Shown: positions 35,846 through 45,927, counted from the first letter of the stretch. The stretch is 64,000 nt of DNA from Alsobacter sp046349155 (GCA_046349155.1 JAXMCW010000001.1:186001-250000), one strand, 5' to 3'. The notes: generated by a model not told the origin, from the sequence alone. Numbers and translations: made by a program.

Positions 35846-37198
35846 CTACACCGCCACGGAGTGCCGCGCGGCGCCGTGCTTCAGGTAGGCGTCGAAGGCG
35901 GCGGCGGCCAGGCGCATGAAGGGGCGGCCTTCCTCGGTCAGGCGCAGCATGCGGCCTTCCAGCGCCACCACGCCGTCCTGCTCGAGCTGGCGCAGGTCCG
36001 GAAGGGCGTCGTCCAGCGCTTCGACGTGGCCATAGGCCTCCGTGGCGAGCCGGCCGAAATCCACCTCGAAGTCGCACATCAGCCGCTCGATCACGTCGGC
36101 CCGGACGTGGTCGTCGACAGAGAAGGCGACGCCCCGCTTCGTCGGCAGGCGGCCCTCCTCGACGGCGCGACGCCAACCGCCCACGTCCGTGGCGTTCTGC
36201 ACGTAGCCGCGCGGCAGCCGGCCGATCGAGGAGGCGCCGAGGCCGATGAGTGCCGTGGCGTCGTCCGTCGTATAGCCCTGGAAATTGCGGCGGAGCGTGC
36301 CGGCCCGGGCCGCCACGGCCATCGGGTCGTCGGCGCGGGCGAAGTGGTCCAGGCCGATCGCCTGGAAGCCGAGCGACACCAGGCTTTCGCGCGCCGCGTC
36401 CGCCTGCCGCATGCGTTCGGCCGCGCCAGGCAGGGCCGACTGGTCGATCATCCGCTGGTGGGTCTTCATCCACGGCACGTGGGCGTAGCCGAAGATGGCG
36501 AAGCGGGAGGGCCGCAGGGCCGCCGCCAGTTCGCAGGAGAGCCGCACGTCGGCGACCGTCTGGTGGGGCAGGCCGTACATCAGGTCGATATTGATCGCCT
36601 CGATGCCGGCGAGGCGTAGGTGCTTCACGCAGCGCTCGACCACGGAGAGCGGCTGGACCCGGCCGATCGCCTTCTGCACGTGGTCGTTGAGGTCCTGGAC
36701 GCCGAGGCTGGCACGGTTGACCCCGCCCTCGGCGAGCGCGCGGGCGAGCGGCGCGTCCACGGTGCGGGGGTCGAGCTCCATGGCGTGCTCGACCGGGCCC
36801 GAGAGGTCGAAGCGCCGGCCAAGCCTCTCGACGAGGCGCAGGAAGCGAGCTGGCCCGAGCAGGCTCGGCGTGCCGCCGCCCCAATGGATGTGCGTGACGC
36901 GCCTGGCCGCCGACAGCGAGGCGACGAGGTCGATCTCCTGCTCGAGCGTCTCGGTATAGGCGTCGAGCGGCTCCTGCTTGCGGGTCGCCTTCGTGTTGCA
37001 CCCGCAGTAATTGCACATGGTCGTGCAGTACGGCACATGCAGGTAGAGCGACAGGCTGGCCCCCGGGTCGAGTTCGGCGAGCCAGTGTCGCGCCACCTCG
37101 GCGTCGACGGCAGGCGTGAAATGAGGCGCGGTCGGGTAGCTCGTGTAGCGAGGCACCGAGCGCTCGGCGAGGACGAGGGAGGCGAGGGGCGCGGTCAT
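35846..37198 (-). CDS. hemN: Oxygen-independent coproporphyrinogen III dehydrogenase (450 aa)
   Basis: Radical-SAM enzyme for anaerobic haem synthesis. The key motif YCTTMCNYCGCN gives the CxxxCxxC cluster, followed by LHVPY just before it and HIHWGGGTPSLL, ELDPRTVDAPLARALAEGGVNRASLGVQD and DLMYGLPHQT. This is the HemN pattern with the aromatic residues before CxxxCxxC. The C-terminal domain has VDDHVRADVIERLMCDFEVD. I start it at ATG 37198 (MTAPLASLVLAERSVPRYTSYP), the usual family beginning; an in-frame ATG at 37246 overlaps the FNR-type box and is rejected. Regulation by low oxygen is supported by that box. Confidence 0.95.
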   Translation of the reverse strand: MTAPLASLVLAERSVPRYTSYPTAPHFTPAVDAEVARHWLAELDPGASLSLYLHVPYCTTMCNYCGCNTKATRKQEPLDAYTETLEQEIDLVASLSAARRVTHIHWGGGTPSLLGPARFLRLVERLGRRFDLSGPVEHAMELDPRTVDAPLARALAEGGVNRASLGVQDLNDHVQKAIGRVQPLSVVERCVKHLRLAGIEAINIDLMYGLPHQTVADVRLSCELAAALRPSRFAIFGYAHVPWMKTHQRMIDQSALPGAAERMRQADAARESLVSLGFQAIGLDHFARADDPMAVAARAGTLRRNFQGYTTDDATALIGLGASSIGRLPRGYVQNATDVGGWRRAVEEGRLPTKRGVAFSVDDHVRADVIERLMCDFEVDFGRLATEAYGHVEALDDALPDLRQLEQDGVVALEGRMLRLTEEGRPFMRLAAAAFDAYLKHGAARHSVAV

Positions 37199-37232
37199 GG
37201 GTCCTTTGTCCCCCGCCGCGCGTCCAGCGTCC

Positions 37233-37246
37233 TTGACGCGGATCAA
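37233..37246 (-). promoter_or_regulatory. FNR/FixK-type box before hemN
   Basis: TTGAC-GCGG-ATCAA on the plus strand (its reverse complement is TTGAT-CCGC-GTCAA), one mismatch from the TTGAT-N4-ATCAA consensus, 35 bp upstream of the hemN start. Regulation of hemN by FNR/FixK-type regulators is well known in alphaproteobacteria. Confidence 0.75.
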
Positions 37247-37262
37247 CCTGCGATCAGGTTGA
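37243..37262. promoter_or_regulatory. Second inverted repeat next to the FNR box
   Basis: Perfect 8-bp inverted repeat TCAACCTG / CAGGTTGA with a CGAT spacer, overlapping the FNR box by four bases and reaching toward the start of the converging 37297 gene. It may be a second regulator site or a hairpin. Confidence 0.4.
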
Positions 37263-37296
37263 CACCCGTCCGCCGCGTCTCACCTGCGCTCGAGGC

Positions 37297-38208
37297 TCAG
37301 GACTTGGGGGCTAGGTCGACGCCGTTCAGCGCGCCCACGGCGGTGGCGAGCATGGGGACGTAGTCCTCCGGCCCGCCGCGCGCCACGGCCAGCGCGTAGC
37401 TGTTCTTGACGGCGTTGCCCATGGGGTTCGCCAGCCCCGCGGCGTCGGCCATGGATTCGAGGTAGCGCATGTCCTTGAACGCATTGGCCAGGGTGAACTT
37501 GTGGGCGTCGCGGTCACCCTCCAGCGTCCAGCGCATGAAGGTCTGGTAGAAGCCGCAATCCATCCGGCCCCCGCGGATCACGCTGTCGAAGCGCGCCGGG
37601 GAGATCCCCACTTTCTGCGCCAGCGTGAGCGCCTCGGCGTAGAGCGCGGCGTAGCCCATCGCCAGGAAGTTGTTGAGCAGCTTCATGCGGTGGCCGTCGC
37701 CTGTGTCGCCGATATGCACGACGCGGCCGGCCCAGGTCTCCAGCACGGGCCTGATGCGCGCGAAGACCTCGGGCGAGGCGCCCACCATCGTGTCGAGCGT
37801 GCCCTCCCATGCCTCCTTCGGCGTGCGCGAGAGCGGGGCGTCGACGAGGGTCACGCCCAGCGGCGCGAGCTCGGCCGCCAAAGCCAGCGTGGAATTGGGG
37901 TCCGCGGTCGAGCAGTCGACGACCAGCGAGCCGGGCCGCAAGCCCTCCTTCAGGCCGCCGGCGCCGCGCACGATCGCCTCCACCTGGGGAGATCCGGTGA
38001 CGCAGATGAACACGATGTCGGAGGCCTCGGCCACGCCCTTCGCGCTGTCGGCCTCGCGGGCGCCACGCTTCAGCAGGTCCTCGACCGGCGCGCGGTTGCG
38101 ATGGCCCAGCACGGTGAGCGCGTAGCCTTTCTCGACGATGTTCTTGGCCATGCCGTGGCCCATCAGCCCCACGCCGATGAAGCCGATCCGCTCAGCCCTG
38201 TCCGCCAT
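37297..38208 (-). CDS. NAD(P)-dependent beta-hydroxyacid dehydrogenase (303 aa)
   Basis: Member of the 3-hydroxyisobutyrate/tartronate-semialdehyde reductase family. The N-terminal Rossmann signature IGFIGVGLMGHGMAKNIVEKG is standard. VDAPLSRTPKEAWEGTLDTMVGA carries the substrate-binding loop (usually DAPVSGG; here DAPLSRT, an atypical replacement), and HRMKLLNNFLAM contains the catalytic lysine. The C-terminal domain is all-helical. It is divergent from lacI with a LacI-type operator between them. The substrate is probably a 2- or 3-hydroxy acid related to the nearby sugar-acid genes. Confidence 0.87.
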   Translation of the reverse strand: MADRAERIGFIGVGLMGHGMAKNIVEKGYALTVLGHRNRAPVEDLLKRGAREADSAKGVAEASDIVFICVTGSPQVEAIVRGAGGLKEGLRPGSLVVDCSTADPNSTLALAAELAPLGVTLVDAPLSRTPKEAWEGTLDTMVGASPEVFARIRPVLETWAGRVVHIGDTGDGHRMKLLNNFLAMGYAALYAEALTLAQKVGISPARFDSVIRGGRMDCGFYQTFMRWTLEGDRDAHKFTLANAFKDMRYLESMADAAGLANPMGNAVKNSYALAVARGGPEDYVPMLATAVGALNGVDLAPKS

Positions 38209-38263
38209 GCTCGCCTCCCGCGCTTTCGTGATCGGGGTCCCGCTAAAGTTCTGCTAGGAGCCC

Positions 38264-38276
38264 GTTAAATCGTTTC
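38264..38276 (-). promoter_or_regulatory. LacI-type operator, site B
   Basis: Minus strand GAAACGATTTAAC with the core AANCGNTT. It agrees at 11 of 13 positions with the site at 44854. It lies in the gap between the dehydrogenase (start 38208) and lacI (start 38324), so it could control both. Confidence 0.65.
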
Positions 38277-38323
38277 GTAGCATGCCCGCGGCGCAAGTCC
38301 ACGGGGGAGGAAGCGGACCAGCC

Positions 38324-39370
38324 ATGACGATCGGCCTCGCACCCGAGTCGGCGCAGGACCGTGGCCGGATCACGCTCCAGGTCATCGCGGAGAAGCTCGA
38401 CGTCTCCACAGCGACGGTGTCGCTCGCGCTCCGTGACAGCCCCGTGGTGGCCGAGGCCACCAAGCTGAAGGTCCAGAGCCTCGCCCGCGAACTCGGCTAC
38501 GTCTACAACCGCAGCGCCGCGAGCCTGCGGACCGCCCGCACCAACATGATCGCGGTCGGCTTCCACGATATCACGAACCCCTATTTCGCGGAGCTGCTCA
38601 GCGCCATCGAGGACGCCGCCACCGCGGCGGGGCGCACCATCCTGCTCGGCACCTACGGCGAAAGCCTGGGCCGCCAGGAGCGTGTGCTGCGCACGCTGAA
38701 GGAGTACCGGCCCGACGGCATGATCCTGTGCGCAGCGGGAGGCACGGACGCGGCGGAGGTCGCCCATCTCGTGGCCGCGCGCATCCCGGTCGTGCAGCTC
38801 TCGCGCGAGATCGACGGGCTCACGCTCGACTTCATCGGGGCCGACGACGCCTCGGGGACGGAGATGGCGATCGACCATCTCGTCTCCCTCGGCCATCGCC
38901 GCATCGCCCTGATCGGCGGCACAGACGCCATTTCGACGGGCCGCGCGCGCCGGACGGGGTATCGCCGCGCCCTGGAACGCCACGGCCTGCCCGTCGATCC
39001 CGGCCTCGTCCATGACGGTTACGGCACGCGCGAGGCGGGGCTCGTGGGCATCAGGGCCGTGCTCGAGCGCGAGGACCCGCCGACGGCCGCCGTCTGCTTC
39101 AACGACCTCGCGGCCTTCGGCGCCATGCTGGGCCTGCGCCATCTCGGGCGCGAGGCGGGCCGGGACTTCTCCATCGTCGGCTGCGACGACGTGCAGGAGG
39201 CGGCGCAGTGGTATCCGGCGCTGACCACCATCCACAACCGGCAGGACGAGATGGGCCGCGGCGCGGCGGAGATGCTGATCCGCCGCATCGAGGAGCCGAC
39301 GAGCCCGGTGCAGCGCGTGCTGCTGAGGCCCAGGCTCGTCGTCCGCGGCTCGACCGTGCCGCCCGCCTGA
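38324..39370 (+). CDS. LacI family transcriptional regulator (348 aa)
   Basis: DNA-binding helix-turn-helix at about residues 17-70 (TLQVIAEKLDVSTATVSLAL, then RDSPVVAEATKLKVQSLARELGY, then a hinge helix NRSAASLRT). The C-terminal two-lobe periplasmic-binding-protein fold follows (TNMIAVGFHDITNPYFAELLSAIED, GADDASGTEMAIDHLVSLGHRRIALIGG, CFNDLAAFGAMLGL), typical of sugar-responsive repressors. The ATG at 38324 has GGGGGAGGAAGC ahead of it. The effector is probably a sugar or sugar acid. Matching operator cores flank this gene, the ABC operon and the dehydratase operon. Confidence 0.94.
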   Translation: MTIGLAPESAQDRGRITLQVIAEKLDVSTATVSLALRDSPVVAEATKLKVQSLARELGYVYNRSAASLRTARTNMIAVGFHDITNPYFAELLSAIEDAATAAGRTILLGTYGESLGRQERVLRTLKEYRPDGMILCAAGGTDAAEVAHLVAARIPVVQLSREIDGLTLDFIGADDASGTEMAIDHLVSLGHRRIALIGGTDAISTGRARRTGYRRALERHGLPVDPGLVHDGYGTREAGLVGIRAVLEREDPPTAAVCFNDLAAFGAMLGLRHLGREAGRDFSIVGCDDVQEAAQWYPALTTIHNRQDEMGRGAAEMLIRRIEEPTSPVQRVLLRPRLVVRGSTVPPA

Positions 39371-39379
39371 TCGCTCCTG

Positions 39380-40267
39380 CTAGTCCGCCCCGCCGATCCC
39401 GGCCAGCCCGCGATAGATCTGCACGACCTGGCTGTCGTCCTTCGCCCCGAGCCCCTTGGCGGAGGCGGAGAGAAAGAGCTGGTGCGCCAGCGCGGCGAGC
39501 GGGGTGGGCACCTTGGCCGAGCGGCCCGCGTCGAGCACGATGCCGAGGTCCTTGACGAAGATGTCGACGGCGCTGGTGACGACCGGGTCGTCCTCCAACA
39601 TGCGCGGGCCGCGGTCCCGCAGCATCCAGCTCGATGCGGCGGAGCCGCCGAGGATGTCGAGCGCGACCTGCCCGTCGATCCCGGCGCGCTGCGCCAGCGC
39701 GAGGGCCTCGGCGCAGGAGGCGATGTGCACGCCGCACAGGAGCTGGTTCACCGTCTTCACCGTGGCGCCCTGGCCCACCTTCTCGCCGACGTGGAAGAGC
39801 TTGTCCCCCAGGGCCGACAGGACGGGCTTCGCGCGCTCGAAGATCGGCTTGGGCGCGGCGGCCATGATCGTCAGCGTGCCGTTGGTCGCACCGACCACGC
39901 CGCCGGAGACCGGGGCGTCGATCAGCGCGCAGCCCGCCTGCGAGACGCGCTCTCCCAGCGCGGCGACCGCGGCCGGCGGGCAGGTCGCCATGAGCACCAC
40001 GATGCCGCCGGGCCGCATGGCCTCCAGCGCGCCGCCCGTGAACAGGGCCGTCTCGGCCTGGGCGATGTTCACCACCATGAGGATCAGGACGTCGACGTCC
40101 CTGGCGGTCTCGGCCGCGCTCGCGCCGGCCGTGCCGCCGAAATCGGCCAGCGCGTCGACCGATTCGCGTTTCAGGTCGAAGCCGCGCACCTGGAACTGGC
40201 GCTGCACGAGGTTGCGCGCCATGGGGAGACCCATGGCGCCGAGCCCGATGAACCCGATCGTTGTCAT
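39380..40267 (-). CDS. ltnD: L-threonate dehydrogenase-like beta-hydroxyacid dehydrogenase (295 aa)
   Basis: Beta-hydroxyacid dehydrogenase family. Rossmann motif IGFIGLGAMGLPMARNLV, the LILMVVNIAQAETALF strand characteristic of LtnD-type members, substrate loop DAPVSGGVVGATNGTLTIM and catalytic lysine in ATVKTVNQLLCG. LtnD oxidises L-threonate to 2-oxo-tetronate; assignment within the family is by resemblance only. It is the last gene of the second CUT1 ABC operon, starting 4 bp after the permease stop, so the dehydrogenase probably acts on the imported compound. Confidence 0.8.
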   Translation of the reverse strand: MTTIGFIGLGAMGLPMARNLVQRQFQVRGFDLKRESVDALADFGGTAGASAAETARDVDVLILMVVNIAQAETALFTGGALEAMRPGGIVVLMATCPPAAVAALGERVSQAGCALIDAPVSGGVVGATNGTLTIMAAAPKPIFERAKPVLSALGDKLFHVGEKVGQGATVKTVNQLLCGVHIASCAEALALAQRAGIDGQVALDILGGSAASSWMLRDRGPRMLEDDPVVTSAVDIFVKDLGIVLDAGRSAKVPTPLAALAHQLFLSASAKGLGAKDDSQVVQIYRGLAGIGGAD

Positions 40268-40271
40268 TCCA

Positions 40272-41171
40272 TCATTCCTTCACGGCGCCGGTCATGGCGG
40301 AGACGTAGTACTCGACGAAGAAGGAATAGAGGATCACGAGCGGTAGCGAACCGACAAGGGCGCCTGCCATCAGGGCACCCCAGCGAAAAATGTCGCCGTC
40401 CACGAACTCGCTGACGATGGCGACCGGCACGGTCTTGTTCGGCGTCGAGGAGAGGAAGGTGAGCGCGTAGATGAACTCGTTCCAGCACAAGGTCAGCGAG
40501 AAGATGCCGGCCGAAATCAGCCCCGGCACGGCGAGCGGCAGGATGATCCTGGTCAGGATCTGCCAGCGCGACGCCCCGTCGATCAGCGCGCATTCCTCCA
40601 GCTCGTAGGGGATGGTCTTGAAGTAGCCCATCAGGAGCCAGGTGGAGAACGGGATCAGGATCGTCGGATAGCACAGGATCAGCGCGAGCGGGCTGTCGAA
40701 CAGCCCGTAGGCCTGGATGATGGTGGCGAGCGGGATGAACAGGATCGAGGGCGGCACGAGGTAGGCGAGGAAGATCGCCGCGCCCACCCATTGCGCCCCG
40801 TTGAAGCGGATGCGCACGAGCGCATAGGCGGCGAGAACGCTGGCGACGAGCGACAGGAACGTCGCCGCCACCGACACGTACATCGTGTTCCACAGCCAGC
40901 GCGGATAGGACGATTCGAAAAGCAGCTTGTTGATGTGCTTCAGCGTCGGACCCACGACCCAGAAGGGGTTGTAGGTGTCCATGTCGATGAGCTGCTCGTC
41001 CGGCTTGATGGCCGTCAGCGCCATCCAATAGAAGGGGAATAGCAGCACCACGATGATGACGAAGAGCGGCAGGTAGACCCGCACGACCCGCTGCGGAAGC
41101 TTGTCGAGATAGGTCATGCCCTCCGACGTATCGGTCAGGGCCGGGCGCGCGGGGGATGCGATCTCAGTCAT
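40272..41171 (-). CDS. Sugar ABC transporter permease, MalG type (299 aa)
   Basis: Inner-membrane subunit of the second CUT1 importer. Six predicted segments, beginning VYLPLFVIIVVLLFPFYWM. EAA loop ELEECALIDGASRWQILTRI (about 190-210) fits, with the first alanine replaced by cysteine. Its start overlaps the end of the upstream permease by 8 bp, indicating coupling. Confidence 0.92.
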   Translation of the reverse strand: MTEIASPARPALTDTSEGMTYLDKLPQRVVRVYLPLFVIIVVLLFPFYWMALTAIKPDEQLIDMDTYNPFWVVGPTLKHINKLLFESSYPRWLWNTMYVSVAATFLSLVASVLAAYALVRIRFNGAQWVGAAIFLAYLVPPSILFIPLATIIQAYGLFDSPLALILCYPTILIPFSTWLLMGYFKTIPYELEECALIDGASRWQILTRIILPLAVPGLISAGIFSLTLCWNEFIYALTFLSSTPNKTVPVAIVSEFVDGDIFRWGALMAGALVGSLPLVILYSFFVEYYVSAMTGAVKE

Positions 41172-42135
41172 CCTTGCCTCCCTGCTGCCACTTGCGGCGC
41201 TGCAGCCCGAACCAGCTCACCATGATGGCGGCCAGCAGGAACGGCACCATGGCCGTCGCGATGGCGGCGCCCTCGCCGAGCTTCCCGGCCAGGATGGCGC
41301 GCTGGTAGGACAGCGTCGCCATCAGGTGCGTGGCGTTGACGGGCCCACCTCGCGTCATGGCCCAGATGAGCTGGAAGTCCGTGAAGGTGAAGAGCACCGA
41401 GAAGGTCATCACCACGGCGATGATCGGGGTCAGCAGCGGGAAGGTGACGTAGCGGAAGTTCTGCCAGCGGGTGGCGCCGTCGAGCGTCGCGGCCTCGAAG
41501 AGGGAGGGCGACACCGTCTGCAGGCCGGCGAGCAGGGTGATTGCGATGAAGGGCACGCCGCGCCAGATGTTGGCGAAGATCACGGCGGCCCGGGCGTTGT
41601 TGGGATCGCCCAGGAAGTTGATGTTGTGCTCGATCAGGCCCATCTGGCGCAGCGACCAGGAGATGATCGAGAACTGGCTGTCGAAGATCCACCAGAAGGC
41701 GATGGCCGAGAGAACCGTCGGCACCACGAAGGGGATCAGCACGATCGAGCGGATCAGGGCCTTGAAGGGCAGGTTCTGGTTCAGCAGCAGCGCGAGATAG
41801 AGCCCGACGGCGAACTTCACGATGCTCGCCACCACCGTGTAGACGAGCGTGTTGAACACGGAGAGCCAGAAGATGGCGTCGTTGTCGGCCCACCAGGGCA
41901 GGCCCAGCCACTCGTAGTTCTCCAGGCCGATCCACTCGCCGGCCCGCCCGATCTTGGCGTCGGTGAAGGAGAGCCAGACGCCCTTGCCCAGGGGATAGGC
42001 GAGGAACAGGATCAGGATCAACGCGGCCGGCATCATGAACCAGAAGCCGAGCCAGTTCCGGTTGATCCTCAACCGGTCGTAGAGGCTCGTCTTGTGGGGC
42101 ACGGGGGCCAGCCGGCCGGCGGTGCTGTCGGTCAT
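41164..42135 (-). CDS. Sugar ABC transporter permease, MalF type (323 aa)
   Basis: Inner-membrane subunit. Opening segment FWFMMPAALILILFLAYPLG is typical of this permease class; EAA loop LFEAATLDGATRWQNFRYVT (about 213-235). Six to seven predicted membrane segments. It overlaps the next permease by 8 bp and follows the binding-protein gene with an 83-bp gap that contains a strong hairpin. Confidence 0.92.
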   Translation of the reverse strand: MTDSTAGRLAPVPHKTSLYDRLRINRNWLGFWFMMPAALILILFLAYPLGKGVWLSFTDAKIGRAGEWIGLENYEWLGLPWWADNDAIFWLSVFNTLVYTVVASIVKFAVGLYLALLLNQNLPFKALIRSIVLIPFVVPTVLSAIAFWWIFDSQFSIISWSLRQMGLIEHNINFLGDPNNARAAVIFANIWRGVPFIAITLLAGLQTVSPSLFEAATLDGATRWQNFRYVTFPLLTPIIAVVMTFSVLFTFTDFQLIWAMTRGGPVNATHLMATLSYQRAILAGKLGEGAAIATAMVPFLLAAIMVSWFGLQRRKWQQGGKDD

Positions 42136-42184
42136 GGATCAACTCCGTGGCCGCCGCCCGGGGGCGCGGCGGGACTCTGGAATG

Positions 42185-42212
42185 GCGGCCGGGCCCCTGC
42201 GAGCCCGGCCGC
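42185..42212 (-). terminator. Intercistronic hairpin between binding protein and permease
   Basis: Perfect 10-bp stem GCGGCCGGGC / GCCCGGCCGC with an 8-base loop, no T-run. Likely raises binding-protein mRNA relative to the permeases. Confidence 0.55.
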
Positions 42213-42218
42213 GTTCCG

Positions 42219-43523
42219 TCAGCGGAAGAGGCGCTTGGCCTGGCGCTCGGCCTGCGAGATCGCGCCCTTCACGTCCTCGCGGCCGGTGCAGACGTTCGCC
42301 ACCATGTCGACGAGGATGAAGTCCGAGATCGCGGCGGCCGCCTTCTCCGAAACCGGCCCGATGCCGCTGGCCGGCAGGGAGCGCTTGGCGGCGTCGCGGA
42401 ACACGGTGTTCTTCGGGTCCTTCGTCCAGACCGGATTGGACTCGTAGGCGTTGAGCGGCTGGGTGAGGTAGCCGGCGGCGGCCTCCAGCCACGGATTGTA
42501 CTGGTCGGCCTCCATCATGAAGGCCGTCAGCGCCTTCGCGGCGTTCGGGTACTTGGAGAACTTGAAGATCAGCAGCGGGAAGCAGAGCTGCAGCTCCTGC
42601 GGCTTGCCGACGGGTCCCACCGGGAACAGCGCGTGATTCATGTCCTCCGCGATCTGGGGCGCCTGCGACTTGGCGGTCACGTAGATCGAGATGCCGTTCG
42701 AGGTCAGGTAGAGCTCGCCCGCCAGGAAGGCCTTGTTGTTGGAGCTGTCGTTCCAGGAGGCCGTGCCGGGAATGAAGGTCTCGTAGAGCTGCTTGGCGTA
42801 GTCGAGCGCCTTCACCGTCTCCGGCGAGTTGATGATGACCTTCTCGTTCTGGTCGATGAGGTAGGAGCCGTGCGACCAGAGGAGCCAGTGCACCCAGGCA
42901 TTGCCGTCACCCGAGGCGTGGCCGAGCGCGAAGCCGCCGGGCGTGTTGTTCTTCTTGAGCGCGCGCATCAGCTCCAGGAAGCCCGCCGTGTCCTTCGGGA
43001 ACTCCTTGAAGCCGGCCTTCTCCATCGCGGAAATCCGGTAGTTCATGTAGCCGCCGTTCACCGCGACGGGGATGGCGATCCACTTGCCGCCGCTCTTGCC
43101 GGTCGCCTCGGCGGACGGCACCCAGCCGCCGTACTTCTTGCCGAGATACTCGCCGACGTCTGAGACGTCCGTGCACTTGTCGGGGAAGAGGTGCGGGAGC
43201 GAGTGCAGGCCCCACACGATGTCGGGTCCGGTGCCGGTATTGGCGGCGACGGAGGCCTTGGGCTGGATGTCGTCGAAGGATTCGTTGGAGACGTTCACCT
43301 TCACGCCGGTCGCCTTGCTGAAGGCGTCGACGATCTTCATGAACGCGGCGTCCTCCGCCTCGACGAAGCGCTTCCAGCGCAGCATGTTGAGCTGTGCGCC
43401 GGGTTCCGGCTGGAACGGCGCGCTCTGCGCCCAGGCCCTGGCGAAGTCGAGGAGACCCGTGGCGCCTGCGGCACCGAGGGCGGCGCCCGCCTTGATGACG
43501 GAACGACGGTCGAGAGTGGTCAT
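42219..43523 (-). CDS. Carbohydrate ABC transporter substrate-binding protein (434 aa)
   Basis: Periplasmic binding protein of family 1. A Tat-type start (DRRSVIKAGAALGAAGATGL) with cleavage near AWAQ (residue 33) precedes NMLRWKRFVEAEDAAFMKIV. The C-terminal lobe has the usual ALTAFMMEADQYNPWLEAA-type helices. It lies between the ATPase gene upstream (94-bp gap, with a GGCCCGC/GCGGGCC hairpin) and the permeases downstream. The ligand is unknown; the LtnD-like enzyme in the same operon favours a sugar acid or polyol. Confidence 0.92.
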   Translation of the reverse strand: MTTLDRRSVIKAGAALGAAGATGLLDFARAWAQSAPFQPEPGAQLNMLRWKRFVEAEDAAFMKIVDAFSKATGVKVNVSNESFDDIQPKASVAANTGTGPDIVWGLHSLPHLFPDKCTDVSDVGEYLGKKYGGWVPSAEATGKSGGKWIAIPVAVNGGYMNYRISAMEKAGFKEFPKDTAGFLELMRALKKNNTPGGFALGHASGDGNAWVHWLLWSHGSYLIDQNEKVIINSPETVKALDYAKQLYETFIPGTASWNDSSNNKAFLAGELYLTSNGISIYVTAKSQAPQIAEDMNHALFPVGPVGKPQELQLCFPLLIFKFSKYPNAAKALTAFMMEADQYNPWLEAAAGYLTQPLNAYESNPVWTKDPKNTVFRDAAKRSLPASGIGPVSEKAAAAISDFILVDMVANVCTGREDVKGAISQAERQAKRLFR

Positions 43524-43566
43524 GACGTTTCCTGCCTTGTCTTGCTGGTGAACGGGCGTGCGTCGA

Positions 43567-43588
43567 GGCCCGCCCGGGAGTGCGGGCC
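43567..43588 (-). terminator. Hairpin between ATPase and binding-protein genes
   Basis: Stem GGCCCGC / GCGGGCC, 8-base loop, no T-run. Another mRNA-processing or attenuation hairpin within the operon. Confidence 0.4.
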
Positions 43589-43617
43589 ACGCCGGGCAAG
43601 GCGCGGCCCGTTTCCGA

Positions 43618-44682
<1,065 letters not shown>

Positions 44683-44853
44683 TCAGTCCTCCCATGCCCG
44701 CCACGGGTCCAGGCCACGTCTCCGCGGGCGTTGACTTCTCTGGTGGGGAGCCCTGCGCGAGCGGCCGCATTCGCGGCTTGCCCTCCCACGGCTCCACCGC
44801 CATCATTGCACGCAGGTCGGGGAAAGCAAGCAAGCTCGTTTTTTGGGCGACTT

Positions 44854-44866
44854 GAACCGATTTACC
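44854..44866 (+). promoter_or_regulatory. LacI-type operator, site C
   Basis: GAACCGATTTACC with core AANCGNTT, in the 230-bp divergent region between the ABC operon and the hydroxyacid dehydrogenase. It agrees at 11 of 13 positions with site B. Confidence 0.6.
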
Positions 44867-44912
44867 TTCCCAAAAGACGCAATCGGCCGCGCCAAGGCCG
44901 TGAGGAGGACGC

Positions 44913-45881
44913 GTGAAGAGCATCGAAATCCTGGCAACCGGCGCCCTGGCGCCCCTGATCATGGAAGGGCTCACTGCGGCCTTCACCCTGCACGTCCTCC
45001 CCGCCGCGGCGGAGCGCGACGCCTTCCTTGCCGAGGTCGGTCCCCGCATCCGGGGCGTGGCCACCAGCGGCCATGCCCGCGTCGACGGGGCGTTCCTCTC
45101 CAGACTCCCCAAGGCCGAGATCGTCGCCAATTTCGGCGTCGGCTATGATTCGGTCGACGCCGCCTGGGCCGGGCAGCACGGCGTGATCGTCACCAACACG
45201 CCCGACGTGCTGACGGAGGAGGTCGCCGACACCGCCCTCGGGCTGCTTCTGATGACGGTGCGCGAACTGCCGCAGGCGGAGCGCTGGTTGCGGGCCGGCC
45301 AGTGGACCGCCAAGGGCCCCTATCCGCTCACGCACAATACGCTGCGCGACAAGACGGTGGGGATCCTGGCGCTCGGGCGCATCGGCAAGGCGATCGCGCG
45401 GAGGCTGGAGGCCTTCGGATGCCGGCTCGCCTATCATGGCCGCACCCAGCAGAAGGACGTGCCCTACCGCTACTATCCGTCGCTGGTGGAGATGGCGCGC
45501 GACGTCGACATCCTGCTCAGCGTCGCGCCGGGCGGCCCCGAGACGCAGCACGCCATCAACGCCGAGGTGCTGCAGGCGCTGGGGCCGAAAGGCACGCTGA
45601 TCAATATCGGCCGGGGCAGCGTCGTGGACGAGCAGGCCCTCATCAAGGCCCTGCAGGACAAGACCATCATGACCGCCGGCCTCGACGTCTTCGAGCACGA
45701 GCCCAAGGTCCCGGCCGAGCTCATGGCCATGGAGCACATCGTGCTGCTGCCCCATGTCGGCTCGGCGTCGCATCACACGCGCCGCCTCATGGGCCAGCTC
45801 GTGGTCGACAATCTCACCTCGTGGTTCTCTGGCAAAGGGCCGATCACGCCCGTGGCGGAGACACCGTGGCGCAAATCGTGA
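44913..45881 (+). CDS. D-2-hydroxyacid dehydrogenase, hydroxypyruvate/glyoxylate reductase type (322 aa)
   Basis: NAD(P)-dependent D-isomer-specific dehydrogenase. NAD-binding motif VGILALGRIGKAIARRLEAFG. Catalytic Arg in NIGRGSVVDEQALIKAL, Glu in FEHEPKVP and His in LLPHVGSASHHTRR. The opening substrate domain has VANFGVGYDSVDAA and VLTEEVADTALGLLL. GTG start at 44913 with GAGGAGG seven bases upstream. Sequence resembles hydroxypyruvate/glyoxylate and 2-ketogluconate reductases. Placed divergent to the sugar importer, it may reduce a 2-keto acid from the same pathway. Confidence 0.91.
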   Translation: MKSIEILATGALAPLIMEGLTAAFTLHVLPAAAERDAFLAEVGPRIRGVATSGHARVDGAFLSRLPKAEIVANFGVGYDSVDAAWAGQHGVIVTNTPDVLTEEVADTALGLLLMTVRELPQAERWLRAGQWTAKGPYPLTHNTLRDKTVGILALGRIGKAIARRLEAFGCRLAYHGRTQQKDVPYRYYPSLVEMARDVDILLSVAPGGPETQHAINAEVLQALGPKGTLINIGRGSVVDEQALIKALQDKTIMTAGLDVFEHEPKVPAELMAMEHIVLLPHVGSASHHTRRLMGQLVVDNLTSWFSGKGPITPVAETPWRKS

Positions 45882-45927
45882 TAACGGAAGCCGGAAGGCC
45901 CGCAGGGGCCGCACGGGGGCTGACGGG

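Noticed and set aside
37199..37246. Upstream in-frame start of hemN
   Set aside because: It overlaps the FNR-type box and adds residues unlike the family.
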